Of a stretch of DNA of 58,875 bases, positions 31,154-38,931 are shown one piece after another (positions within the stretch are counted from its first letter, which is position 1; each line of letters opens with the position of its first letter). Position numbers and translations under genes: made by a program. Source of the DNA: Candidatus Limnocylindria bacterium (GTDB lineage Bacteria; Chloroflexota; Limnocylindria; P2-11E); the NCBI GenBank assembly GCA_036523395.1, contig DATDEH010000010.1:1-58875 (forward strand), read 5' to 3'. A model generated the notes under the pieces. That model was not told the DNA's origin, ran no database searches, and saw only the letters and a list, made by a program, of their open reading frames with translations.

Positions 31154-32497
31154 GTGACGACTATTCCCGCCGCTGATCTCCGCTCGCGAGTGCATGAGCT
31201 CATGCCGCAGGTGAGAGCGGATCTCGAGCGACTCGTTCGCATCCCTTCGGTGAGTGCGGATGGGCACGATCCGGCTCCACTCGTGAGATCGGCGGAGCTT
31301 GTCGCCGAATTGCTGCGTGCGGTCGGCGCCGACACGAAGGTGCTGCGCGCCGCTGGCGGACACCCTGCGGTCGTCGGGTACTTCAAGGCACCGCCCGGGA
31401 AACCCACGGTCCTCCTCTATGCGCATCACGACGTTCAGCCACCGGGTCCCGATTCGGAATGGAAGACGCCGCCGTTCGCTCCGACGGAGCGCGACGGTCG
31501 CCTTTACGGACGCGGCGCCGCCGACGACAAGGCCGGCGTGCTCGCGCACATTGCAGCGCTGCGTGCATACGACGGCAAGCCGCCGGTGGGCGTCGCCGTG
31601 TTCATCGAAGGCGAGGAAGAGGCCGGGTCGGAGCGGCTACGCGGATATCTCGAGGGTGAGGCCGATCGGCTCCGCTGCGACGCGGTCGTCGTCGCCGACG
31701 GTGGCAACTGGCGCATCGGCGCGCCGGCGATCACGACGACGCTGCGCGGAGTCGTCGCGTGCGTCGTCGAGGTGCGCGTGCTCGACAAGGCTGTCCACAG
31801 CGGCGGCTTCGGTGGGCCACTTCCTGACGCGCTCACGACGCTCGCCCGCCTTCTCGCAACGCTTCACGACGCCAAGGGCAATGTCGCCGTCGAAGGGCTC
31901 GTCCGTGGGAAGGCGCCGCCACTCGACCTCACCGAGGCGGAGCTTCGCGAGCAGGCTGGCGCGCGAAAGAGCGTGAAGCTCATCGGCGACGGTGGGCTTA
32001 CCGACCGCATGTGGACGATGCCCGCGATCTCGGTGCTCGCGCTCGACGCGCCGGCGGTGCATGACGCCGTGAATCAGCTCGTGCCCGTCGCGCGCGCGAA
32101 GGTGAGCATGCGGATCCCGCCGGGACAGGACGCGACAAAGGCGCTCGACGCGCTCGTGAAGCACCTCGAGAAGAACGTTCCGTGGGGCGCCGAGCTGAAC
32201 ATCGAGCGTCATCCGGTCGGCGAGCCGTTCGCGACGAAGACGGGCGGCCCCGCATACCGCGCGATGCATGCGGCGCTGTCCGAGGCGTGGGGTGCGAAGG
32301 CCGTCGACGTCGGCTCGGGCGGGAGCATTCCGTTCCTATTCGACTTCGCTGAGCTGTTCCCCAAGGCGGAGATCCTGGTGACGGGCGTCGACGATCCGCA
32401 GTCGGGCCCACATGGACCGGACGAGGGCCTCCATCTCGCGGAGTTCGAGCGCGTCTGCCTGGCGGAGACGTTGTTCCTATCTAAGCTCGCGGGCTAG
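31154..32497 (+). CDS. M20-family dipeptidase/carboxypeptidase
   Basis: 447 residues from GTG 31154. Metal ligands are His in LLYAHHDVQ, Asp in GRGAADDK, Glu-Glu in FIEGEEEAGS, the Asp in VVADGG, and His in QSGPHGPDEGLH near the C-terminus. A dimerisation domain lies about residues 195-350. The family hydrolyses dipeptides or acyl-amino acids with two zinc ions in the cytoplasm. The next gene (DUF421) starts 10 bases after its stop; that TAG forms a weak hexamer (TAGCCG). Confidence 0.9.
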   Translation: MTTIPAADLRSRVHELMPQVRADLERLVRIPSVSADGHDPAPLVRSAELVAELLRAVGADTKVLRAAGGHPAVVGYFKAPPGKPTVLLYAHHDVQPPGPDSEWKTPPFAPTERDGRLYGRGAADDKAGVLAHIAALRAYDGKPPVGVAVFIEGEEEAGSERLRGYLEGEADRLRCDAVVVADGGNWRIGAPAITTTLRGVVACVVEVRVLDKAVHSGGFGGPLPDALTTLARLLATLHDAKGNVAVEGLVRGKAPPLDLTEAELREQAGARKSVKLIGDGGLTDRMWTMPAISVLALDAPAVHDAVNQLVPVARAKVSMRIPPGQDATKALDALVKHLEKNVPWGAELNIERHPVGEPFATKTGGPAYRAMHAALSEAWGAKAVDVGSGGSIPFLFDFAELFPKAEILVTGVDDPQSGPHGPDEGLHLAEFERVCLAETLFLSKLAG

Positions 32498-32507
32498 CCG
32501 TCGCCGG

Positions 32508-33026
32508 ATGTTCGACTTGAGCGTCCCGCTCTGGGAGATCGTCCTTCGGACGATGGTCGTGTATGCGACGGTGCTCGCTCTGCTGCGCCTCGGCGGGAAG
32601 CGCGAGCTCGGTACGATGAGCCCGGCGGACCTCGTCGTGATCCTCATCATCGCGAACGCGGTGCAGAACGCGATGAACGGTGGGGACGTATCACTCATCG
32701 GTGGTCTCGTGTCGGCGGCAACACTGGTCGGCGGGAATCTCTTGCTCGGTCGCTTCGGCCGAAACATCCCGATCCTCGGGCGGCTGGTCTACGAAGAGCC
32801 GACGCTACTCTTACAGGACGGTGAGCCCATCACGGAGAACCTGAAACACGAGCATGTCGATGTTGCCGAGGTGGAGATGGCCGCCCGCGAGCACGGCATC
32901 TCGGACCTCAACGAGGTCGCTGCAGCCATCCTTGAGATCGACGGATCGATCAGCATCATCCCCAAGAAGGGCGGCGGCTACCACAGGTCGCATCGCCGAT
33001 TCAAGCAGGTGCGCGAGAAGACCTAG
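32508..33026 (+). CDS. DUF421 membrane protein (YetF-like)
   Basis: 172 residues. Three hydrophobic segments (about residues 5-24, 38-55, 60-78) contain the family stretch LLRLGGKRELGTMSPADLVVILIIANAVQNAM. A cytoplasmic DUF421 domain follows with EPTLLLQDGEPITENLKHEH and SISIIPKKG. YetF-type proteins form membrane dimers; their substrate is not known. The ATG is 10 bases after the M20 stop. The 3' end faces the metalloprotease gene, which reads in the opposite direction. Confidence 0.88.
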   Translation: MFDLSVPLWEIVLRTMVVYATVLALLRLGGKRELGTMSPADLVVILIIANAVQNAMNGGDVSLIGGLVSAATLVGGNLLLGRFGRNIPILGRLVYEEPTLLLQDGEPITENLKHEHVDVAEVEMAAREHGISDLNEVAAAILEIDGSISIIPKKGGGYHRSHRRFKQVREKT

Positions 33027-33040
33027 CGGCGATGGGACTT

Positions 33041-34345
33041 CTACCGCACGTACGCGGCGCGGAAATCCTCGAAGCTTGCGTAGAACGCATCCGGGCTCTG
33101 ACCGAACGCTCCCGTGAACGCCGACTGCCACGCTTCGCCGCGGCCGACGCGCGCGCAGAACGTGCGCAGCGCGAGTGGGGCGTTCGCAGCGAGCATCCGA
33201 TCGACCGCGAGGTAGCCGACCGCGAATGGGTTCGAGTCCGCGGGCCAGGCGGTCTCCAGCGACCGCAGCGTCACATACCGAGCGTTCCGGAGCTGACGTT
33301 TGATGAACAGGTCCATGTTCGCGGCGGGGATGAGGCCCGCGTCGACGAGCGACCGGTACGCGAGCGACTCCGCCATGCCTTCCGAGAGCCAGCGCGGGCC
33401 GAGCATGCAGGCCCGGCCGCCCAGTGCGTATTGCCAGGTGTGCACGTACTCGTGCGCCGCGAGCTCCTTGCGCTCCGTCGACGCGGTCCAGGTGTCGGAC
33501 GCCGCGGCCGAAGGCGTCGCCCAGGCGCTGTTGCTCGTAAGGATGTCGAACGACGGCCCGGCGGTGATACAGCAGAACTGCTCGCTGCCGTTCCCGACGC
33601 TGACGTTGACGGTGATCGCATTCGTGCGATCGCCACCAACGCTCGCCGCGAGATACGCGCCGGCGCGCGCGACGCCTTCGTGCACCTCGGCGATGGCGGA
33701 TGCATCGACGCTGTCGCCGATCGTGTACGTGACACCCGCCGGTGATGGTGGCGTGGGTCGTGGTGCCGAGCCGTCGGGGTTCAGCACGGTGACGAGCCAG
33801 AAGACGCCGTAGTCCTCCATCCACGTCGCGCCTTCGATGAGCGGGCGGATCCCGAGCCGGTAGGTACCGGGCAGGGACGGCGCCTGCACGCTGAACTGGA
33901 ACCACGCGATCTGACCGGGGCCGACGTACGCCGCTGGCTGCACGGCGAGGCGGTTGTAACGTGGCCAGCCCGTCGCCGGCGAGCCGCGCGCGCCGTCGCC
34001 GCCGACGATGCTCGGCTGGTCCTGTCCCGGTTCCTGGTCCCATGTTCCGAGGTAGGCGACCTGACCGAGGCGGCCGGACACCCAGCCCGCCGAGCCGGAG
34101 TTGAAATACGCGACGACCGCGGTCGCGCGCGCGCCGGCGCAGAGGCTCATGTATCCGGACTGCCCGTACCAGGACGCGTGGAAACCCGGGATGCCACTGG
34201 CGACACGCGCCGGCGGTGCGATGCCGGGGCCGACCGAGCCGGCACACGTCAAGCCTGCCGGCGCGAGACCAGTCACGGCCCCAGGCGCGGGGCCCGCGGC
34301 CGCAAGTGACGCCATGAGCGTGACCACGGCAACAGCTAGTCCCAT
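33041..34345 (-). CDS. Secreted zinc metalloprotease with N-terminal beta-sandwich
   Basis: About 434 residues. A signal peptide (GLAVAVVTLMASLAAAGPAPG) is followed by a beta-sandwich with WYGQSGYMSLCAGARATAVVAYFNSG, a module I associate with secreted Chloroflexota proteins. The C-terminal part has the gluzincin motif HEYVHTWQ (HExxH) and a downstream WLSEGMAES, where the Glu is the third zinc ligand. So both zinc-binding parts are present. I chose ATG 34345 as start; TTG 34351 in frame is possible. Longer frames run antisense to the malic-enzyme gene. Target unknown. Confidence 0.75.
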   Translation of the reverse strand: MGLAVAVVTLMASLAAAGPAPGAVTGLAPAGLTCAGSVGPGIAPPARVASGIPGFHASWYGQSGYMSLCAGARATAVVAYFNSGSAGWVSGRLGQVAYLGTWDQEPGQDQPSIVGGDGARGSPATGWPRYNRLAVQPAAYVGPGQIAWFQFSVQAPSLPGTYRLGIRPLIEGATWMEDYGVFWLVTVLNPDGSAPRPTPPSPAGVTYTIGDSVDASAIAEVHEGVARAGAYLAASVGGDRTNAITVNVSVGNGSEQFCCITAGPSFDILTSNSAWATPSAAASDTWTASTERKELAAHEYVHTWQYALGGRACMLGPRWLSEGMAESLAYRSLVDAGLIPAANMDLFIKRQLRNARYVTLRSLETAWPADSNPFAVGYLAVDRMLAANAPLALRTFCARVGRGEAWQSAFTGAFGQSPDAFYASFEDFRAAYVR

Positions 34346-34404
34346 CACCAATGCAACTCTGCGCCTCGAGTGCCGTGATGGGAACGCCGCGTGCGTGAGG
34401 CCGC

Positions 34405-34410
34405 TACGCT
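34405..34410 (+). promoter_or_regulatory. -10 hexamer TACGCT, near-leaderless malic enzyme
   Basis: The predicted +1 is 34417, one base before GTG 34418. No RBS. Confidence 0.4.
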
Positions 34411-34417
34411 GACAGGC

Positions 34418-35851
34418 GTGCCCGATTCGCCGCCGCGCGCCGTGTTGAGCCCCGCGTTCCGGCTCGTATTCCGCCTCGAGATCGCGAATCGACCGGGTAT
34501 GTTCGCGAACGTCGCGATGGTCATTGGCGAGCGGGGCTGCAGTCTCGGAGCGATCGATCTCGTGGAGGCAACGCCCGCCGTCCACGTCCGGGACGTCACA
34601 GTCGACTGTCCGGACGAGCCGACCGGTGCGCAGCTGCAGGAGGACCTCCGCCGCATCGAGGGGGTCCGAGTGCGCAACGTCTCCGACCGCGCCTTCCTCA
34701 TGCATCTCGGCGGGAAGATCGAGACGAAGGGACGCGTGAGCGTGCGCACACGCGACGACCTGTCGCTCGTGTACACGCCCGGCGTCGCGCGGATCTGCCG
34801 CGCGATCGCCGACGACCCCGACAAGGTCTGGCGCCTGACGATCCGGCAGAACTGCGTCGCGATCGTGAGCGATGGCTCGGCCGTCCTGGGCCTCGGCAAC
34901 ATCGGACCGGAGGCCGCGCTGCCCGTGATGGAGGGCAAGTCACTCCTGTTCGCGGATCTCGCCGGCATCACCGCGTTCCCGCTTTGTCTCGCGACGCAGG
35001 ATCCCGACGAGATCGTGCGGACCGTGGTGAACGTGGCGCCGGTATTCGGCGGCATCAACCTTGAGGACATCGCGGCTCCCGCCTGCTTCGTGGTCGAGCG
35101 CAAGCTTCGAGAACGGCTCGACATCCCTGTCTTTCACGACGACCAGCACGGAACCGCCATCGTCGTGCTCGCGGGACTCCAGAACGCCGCGGCCGTTGTG
35201 CGTCGTCCTCTGGCGGAGCTGCGCGTCGTCATCGCGGGCGCGGGCGCCGCTGGGATAGCGACAGCGCGCTTGCTGCGTCTCGCGGGAGTCAGCGACATCA
35301 CCCTGTGCGACCGGCACGGCATCGTTCACGCGAAGCGCGATGATCTGAACGAGGAGAAACGCGACGTGGTGACGATGCTCGCGACGACGCGTCGGGGGTC
35401 GCTGGAAGACGCTCTCGCCGGCGCGAACGTGTTCATCGGGCTGTCCGGCCCGCGGATCGTCTCGCTCGCCGCTCTGCGCACGATGGGACGGCCGCGCATC
35501 GTCTTCGCGCTCGCGAATCCGGATCCGGAGATCGACCCGCTCGACGCCGCCCCGGAGGTCGACGTGCTCGCTACAGGGCGCAGCGATTACCCAAATCAGG
35601 TGAACAACGTGCTCGCGTTCCCCGGCGTCTTCCGCGGTCTGCTCGATGCCCGCGCGCGAGGTGTCTCGGCCGAGGTCGAGCTCGCCGCGGCGGAAGCGCT
35701 CGCCGGCACGGTCCCGCCGCAGGTGCGATCGGCCGAATACATCCTGCCCTCGGTGTTCGATCGTGACGTCGTGCCCGCCGTCGCGAAAGCCGTCGCGGCC
35801 GCCACGCGTGACGCCGGTCTCTCGCGAAAGAGCGCGACGCCGGACTCGTAG
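34418..35851 (+). CDS. NAD-type malic enzyme with N-terminal ACT domain
   Basis: 477 residues. Residues about 12-85 form an ACT-like domain (FRLEIANRPGMFANVAMVIGERGCSLGAIDLV). The malic-enzyme part follows: SLVYTPGVARICRAIADDP, AIVSDGSAVLGLGNIGPEAALPVMEGK, the metal-binding FHDDQHGTA, and the NAD-binding VVIAGAGAAGIATARLL. It converts malate to pyruvate and CO2. ACT fusion suggests allosteric control by a small effector, probably an amino acid (inference from the domain). GTG start fits the promoter spacing. Stop overlaps the start of the PaiB gene by one base. Confidence 0.9.
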   Translation: MPDSPPRAVLSPAFRLVFRLEIANRPGMFANVAMVIGERGCSLGAIDLVEATPAVHVRDVTVDCPDEPTGAQLQEDLRRIEGVRVRNVSDRAFLMHLGGKIETKGRVSVRTRDDLSLVYTPGVARICRAIADDPDKVWRLTIRQNCVAIVSDGSAVLGLGNIGPEAALPVMEGKSLLFADLAGITAFPLCLATQDPDEIVRTVVNVAPVFGGINLEDIAAPACFVVERKLRERLDIPVFHDDQHGTAIVVLAGLQNAAAVVRRPLAELRVVIAGAGAAGIATARLLRLAGVSDITLCDRHGIVHAKRDDLNEEKRDVVTMLATTRRGSLEDALAGANVFIGLSGPRIVSLAALRTMGRPRIVFALANPDPEIDPLDAAPEVDVLATGRSDYPNQVNNVLAFPGVFRGLLDARARGVSAEVELAAAEALAGTVPPQVRSAEYILPSVFDRDVVPAVAKAVAAATRDAGLSRKSATPDS

Positions 35852-36468
35852 TGCTCATCCATCGCCACGACGCCGCGCTGAGCGACGCCGAGTGGCGTGC
35901 GTTCCTCGCCGACCATGACTTCGGCGAGCTCGTCGTGCCGGGCGTCGGTCGCGATCTGCCGATCGTCGTGCCGACCCACTTCGTGTATGACGGCGACAAG
36001 ACGGTCTGGCTCCACCTCGCGCAGCCGAATCCGGTGTGGGAGGCGCTGGCGGAGCGCCCGCGCGCTCTTCTTTCGGTCTTCGGCGCATACACCTACATCC
36101 CGGGCCATTGGAACCAGGATGAGTACGGGGTGCCGACGTCCTACTACGCGGCGGTGCAGCTCGCGTGCGACGTCGAGGTGCTCGATGATCCCGCGCAGAT
36201 CGCCGCGATCCTCGAGCGCCAGCTCGCGCACTTCCAGCCAGAGGGCAAGCACGCGCCGGTCGAGCCAGGCGACAACCGGTATGGAAAGCTGCTCGGATCG
36301 ATCCGCGGCATCCGGCTCTCGGTGACCGACGTGCGCGCCAAGTTCAAGTTCGGGGCGAACCGCACCGTCGAGCATCGGCTGGCGGTGGCCGCGAAGCTCG
36401 CGGAGCGCGGGCGACCGCTCGACCTCGAGGCGCGCGGGAACGTCATGCGTCGGATCGAGGGCCGCTGA
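35851..36468 (+). CDS. PaiB-family FMN-binding protein
   Basis: 205 residues. Signature stretches are LVVPGVGRDLPIVVPTHFVYDGDKTVWLHLAQPNPVW, SVFGAYTYIPGHWNQ and VPTSYYAAVQL, followed by KLLGSIRGIRLSVTDVRAKFKF near the C-terminus. This is the split-barrel flavin-binding fold. Bacillus PaiB is described as a repressor of sporulation and degradative genes, though the biochemical role in other bacteria is unclear. GTG start overlaps the malic-enzyme stop and its own stop overlaps the CTG start of the LysE gene, so all three are coupled. Confidence 0.88.
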   Translation: MLIHRHDAALSDAEWRAFLADHDFGELVVPGVGRDLPIVVPTHFVYDGDKTVWLHLAQPNPVWEALAERPRALLSVFGAYTYIPGHWNQDEYGVPTSYYAAVQLACDVEVLDDPAQIAAILERQLAHFQPEGKHAPVEPGDNRYGKLLGSIRGIRLSVTDVRAKFKFGANRTVEHRLAVAAKLAERGRPLDLEARGNVMRRIEGR

Positions 36469-37085
36469 CGCTCGACCCGCTCTTCCTCGCCGGGCTCGCG
36501 GTCCTGGCGCTGCTGACGGTCTCTCCCGGAGCGGACATGGCGCTCGTCGCGAAGATCACGCTCGAGCGCGGCCGCCGCGCCGCGTTGGTCGCGTCGATCG
36601 GGATCTGTTCGGGCCTGCTCGTCCATGCGACCGCTTCGGCGCTGGGGCTGTCCGTGATCCTCGCGACCTCTGCGGAGGCGTTCACGACCGTGAAGCTCGT
36701 GGGCGCGGCATACCTGGCGTATCTCGGAGTGCAGGCGCTTCGCAGCTCCTTCCGTCATGACGAGGCTGATGTGCCGCCGGCGCGCCGCGGTGCCAATCCG
36801 TTTCTGCAGGGCGTGTTCAGCAACGTGCTCAACCCGAAGGTCGCGGTCTTCTACCTGACCTTCCTGCCGCAATTCATGTCGCCGGGGGATGACGTGCTCC
36901 TTCGCTCGCTCGCGTTCGCGCTCGCGCACAGCGTCATGGGCATCATCTGGCTCTCGGCCTACGCGTATGTGCTCTCACGCATCAGCGCTGTGCTCGGAGG
37001 CGCGGGCGTGCGACGCTGGCTCGAACGCGTTACCGGCGGCGTGTTGATCGCGCTTGGCGCGCGCCTCGCGCTGGAGCGGCGCTAG
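36465..37085 (+). CDS. LysE/RhtB-family exporter, probable CTG start
   Basis: 206 residues from CTG 36465. The first canonical start is ATG 36537, but the 24 codons before it read LTLDPLFLAGLAVLALLTVSPGAD, which is the first membrane helix and the PGxD signature every LysE/RhtB protein carries. No ATG, GTG or TTG occurs in that stretch. CTG overlaps the PaiB TGA (CTGA), like the other coupled junctions here. About six hydrophobic segments in all; the family exports amino acids or similar solutes. NPFLQGVFSNVLNPKVAVFYLTFLPQF is the second conserved region. Confidence 0.8.
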   Translation: MTLDPLFLAGLAVLALLTVSPGADMALVAKITLERGRRAALVASIGICSGLLVHATASALGLSVILATSAEAFTTVKLVGAAYLAYLGVQALRSSFRHDEADVPPARRGANPFLQGVFSNVLNPKVAVFYLTFLPQFMSPGDDVLLRSLAFALAHSVMGIIWLSAYAYVLSRISAVLGGAGVRRWLERVTGGVLIALGARLALERR

Positions 37086-37109
37086 GTGGCGGCGAGGGCG
37101 AGAAATAGT

Positions 37110-37313
37110 TGATCAGCGATCACGCCTTATTCGGCGTGACAAAGGGGCGATGATTACGGCCAACTCCTGAGAGGAGCGCCACGGTCCGAAGGGCCCCCCG
37201 CTGCGGGTCCTTCGGCGGGGACACCGTGCCAAAGGAGAGTGGGCGCGGGATCCGACCGCGCGGAGCATCCGTCCGGATCCGTCCGCGACCGCGGACAGAA
37301 GGAAGGAAGCCAA
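37110..37313 (+). promoter_or_regulatory. Strongly folded 5' leader, candidate cis-regulatory RNA
   Basis: The 228-base gap before the membrane pair holds ordered stems: TGATC/GATCA (37110-37122), CACGCC/GGCGTG (37121-37138), CTCCT/AGGAG near 37163-37175, an outer CACGGT/ACCGTG (37180-37185/37223-37228) enclosing CCGAAGG/CCTTCGG (37186-37192/37209-37215), GGATCCG/CGGATCC (37249-37255/37274-37280) and GTCCGC/GCGGAC (37281-37296). A GGAAGGAAG RBS follows. I tried to match known riboswitch cores by eye and found none. The last stem sits just before the RBS, where it could mask or expose it. Confidence 0.45.
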
Positions 37314-37826
37314 ATGGAACTGACCTCACGCGAACTGTGGACGGTCATCCACGGCATGGTGCTGGGCACGACGTTCCTGCTCGCGTTCGCCGGTGGCCTG
37401 GCCGGCCTGTACAGCCTGCGGCCTGAGCTCGTGACGATCACAGGCATCCGCGAGCGCCTCCCACGTCTCAACATCGGGACCGCCGTCATGGCCCTCGTGG
37501 CCTGGCTCACGGTCTTCACCGGAACGTGGCTCGTCTACCCCTGGTACCGGAGCGCTGATCCCAGCAGTCCACGATCTCTGCTTCTAGCCGACCCCACGAA
37601 GGCCGAATGGCACACGTTCGGTATGGAGTGGAAGGAGCACGTCGCCTGGTTCGCACCGATCATCGCCACGGTCGTCGCCTACGCCGTCTTCTACTACGGA
37701 CCACGTCTGGCAAGAGAGCCAGGAATGCGTAGGGTCCTCATGGCGCTGTTCATCATCGCCTTCGCAGCAGCCGGGGTGGCGGGTCTCTTCGGCGCCTTCA
37801 TCAACAAGGCCGCCCCGATCACGTGA
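37314..37826 (+). CDS. Membrane protein of unknown function, possible haem site
   Basis: 170 residues. ATG 37314 has GGAAGGAAG just upstream; the longer frame lies in the folded leader. Four hydrophobic segments (about residues 12-32, 55-75, 105-125, 140-160). Two His-containing stretches, TVIHGMVLGTTF and WHTFGMEWKEHVAW, are placed near membrane borders, which could suggest b-type haem or quinone binding, but this is a guess. I do not recognise the family. It is followed 14 bases later by a second membrane protein, and the two likely work together. Confidence 0.6.
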   Translation: MELTSRELWTVIHGMVLGTTFLLAFAGGLAGLYSLRPELVTITGIRERLPRLNIGTAVMALVAWLTVFTGTWLVYPWYRSADPSSPRSLLLADPTKAEWHTFGMEWKEHVAWFAPIIATVVAYAVFYYGPRLAREPGMRRVLMALFIIAFAAAGVAGLFGAFINKAAPIT

Positions 37827-37840
37827 GGAGGGAAGAAGAG

Positions 37841-38254
37841 ATGACCACGATCACAAAGACACCGTCCGTCGGCAACGAGCAATACAGTAGGTCCGTCGAC
37901 GCGATGGAGATCGCCAAGCCCAACGGACCGGTGCTCGGCGCCCTTCTGGGAGCCGGCGTCGGCTCGTTCGTTCTCGGCGTGTTTACGACGCTGGCGCAAG
38001 CGCACTCGGGCTTCAAAGCGCTCATGGACATCGACAAGAACCTGGGGTGGGCCGTCGGCGTCGGACCGCTCTCCGGTAAGTCGATCTACGCGGTGGCCGC
38101 ATTCCTGTTGACTTGGGCCATCGCGGCGTTCGTCATGCGCGGCAAGAACTACGACTCCCGGCGGTTCTACATCGCGACGTTCGTCCTGATCGGGCTCGGT
38201 TTCATCGGGACGTTCCCCCTGTTTTTCGAGAACTTCCCGGTCCTACTGAAGTAG
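37841..38254 (+). CDS. Membrane protein, partner of preceding gene
   Basis: 137 residues. ATG 37841 follows GAGGAGGGAAGAAGAG. Three hydrophobic segments (about residues 30-52, 70-92, 107-128). NLGWAVGVGPLSGKSIYAVAAFLLTWAIAAFVMRGKNYDSRRFY is the most distinctive region, with a basic cytoplasmic loop. No known family recognised. It forms a two-gene operon with the preceding gene and is followed by a strong hairpin. Confidence 0.6.
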   Translation: MTTITKTPSVGNEQYSRSVDAMEIAKPNGPVLGALLGAGVGSFVLGVFTTLAQAHSGFKALMDIDKNLGWAVGVGPLSGKSIYAVAAFLLTWAIAAFVMRGKNYDSRRFYIATFVLIGLGFIGTFPLFFENFPVLLK

Positions 38255-38269
38255 CCCGATCTCTGAGAT

Positions 38270-38302
38270 GCCGGGTGTGTCCCAGCAAGGGTCACACCCG
38301 GC
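38270..38302. terminator. 10-bp hairpin between converging genes
   Basis: GCCGGGTGTG (38270-38279) pairs with CACACCCGGC (38293-38302) with a 13-base loop. There is no T-run, only a pyrimidine-rich stretch. The XRE regulator stop lies inside it at 38292-38294, so one structure may end both transcripts. Confidence 0.5.
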
Positions 38303-38720
38303 CCTTCACTCTCCTAGGTCGCTTGGAAGTACTTCGTGCCGCCGAGCCCCGAAGGATCAAGAGATCGCGCAGCTCGAGTAGTCGCGAGCGCAGCCACTCG
38401 CGCTCGTTACCGGCGAGCTGCGCGAGCGACACCGCGAGGAGCGCGATCTCATCCGCCTCGAGACCCATGACGACCTCGCCTTCGGCGGGATAGCCCGCCG
38501 CCGCGAGCAGCGCCGCGGCCGGGAGACCGAGAGCTTTGCCCAGACGTGCGAACACCGCGGCGCGCGGCTGTTCGATGCGACCGGCCTCGAGCTCGGAGAT
38601 CGCGCTGCGCGAGACGCCGACTTGCTCGGCAAGTTCGCCCTGCGTGAGACGAAGACGCTCGCGGTTAGCGCGCACCAGCCGAGCGAGCGGGGGAGCGGGT
38701 GCGAGCGCGCGCGTCGGCAT
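38292..38720 (-). CDS. XRE-family transcriptional regulator
   Basis: 142 residues from ATG 38720. The HTH is LRLTQGELAEQVGVSRSAISELEAGRIEQPRAAVFARLGKALGL, a textbook XRE domain at about residues 20-65. The C-terminal part is helical with a basic tail (ARSTSKRPRRVKGRV). A TAAGTT hexamer (minus strand, 38733-38728) predicts a start one base before this ATG. The longer frame to 38786 reads through the palindromic operator and is unlikely. It probably controls the divergent small-membrane-protein/TerC operon and itself. Confidence 0.85.
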   Translation of the reverse strand: MPTRALAPAPPLARLVRANRERLRLTQGELAEQVGVSRSAISELEAGRIEQPRAAVFARLGKALGLPAAALLAAAGYPAEGEVVMGLEADEIALLAVSLAQLAGNEREWLRSRLLELRDLLILRGSAARSTSKRPRRVKGRV

Positions 38721-38770
38721 GTCAGAAAACTTACCGCATGTCGCCACAGCGACAGACGCGCTCACCTCGC

Positions 38771-38784
38771 GACAGTATACTGTC
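38771..38784. promoter_or_regulatory. Perfect 14-bp palindrome GACAGTATACTGTC, likely XRE operator
   Basis: It contains TATACT (38776-38781), the -10 of the plus-strand operon, so a protein bound here would block it. It sits about 51 bases upstream of the divergent XRE start. A perfect 14-base palindrome at a regulator-target junction is a typical XRE binding site; which protein binds is inference. Confidence 0.55.
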
Positions 38785-38787
38785 ATG

Positions 38788-38931
38788 GTGGTCCACCCGA
38801 TCGAGGCACGCCTTGTCGATCACGTGGAGCTCGCGACGCCGCTCGAGGCCGCTGGGTACGTCGCCGCGATGCTCCTCTGGCTCGCCGGCGTCACCTTCGT
38901 CGTCATCCGCAAGCTCCGCATGTCGCGCTAG
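38788..38931 (+). CDS. Small single-pass membrane protein
   Basis: About 47 residues from GTG 38788, which is exactly at the leaderless distance from TATACT; ATG 38785 in the same frame is the alternative. One hydrophobic helix (about residues 22-40, YVAAMLLWLAGVTFVVI) with an amphipathic N-terminus and a basic end (RKLRMSR). Its TAG is directly followed by the ATG of the TerC gene, so it is a coupled operon with it. Confidence 0.6.
   Translation: MVHPIEARLVDHVELATPLEAAGYVAAMLLWLAGVTFVVIRKLRMSR

Noticed and set aside
37177-37200. Possible glycine riboswitch from CCGAAGGG
   Set aside because: Only this short block fits; the other glycine-aptamer segments and the tandem layout are missing.
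37140-37260. Possible TPP riboswitch because of a CTGAGA element
   Set aside because: The CTGAGA is part of a simple CTCCT/AGGAG hairpin; the other conserved TPP blocks are absent.
38721-38786. Longer XRE regulator start at ATG 38786
   Set aside because: The added residues read through the palindromic operator and show no helix or conservation pattern; ATG 38720 has a well-placed -10.
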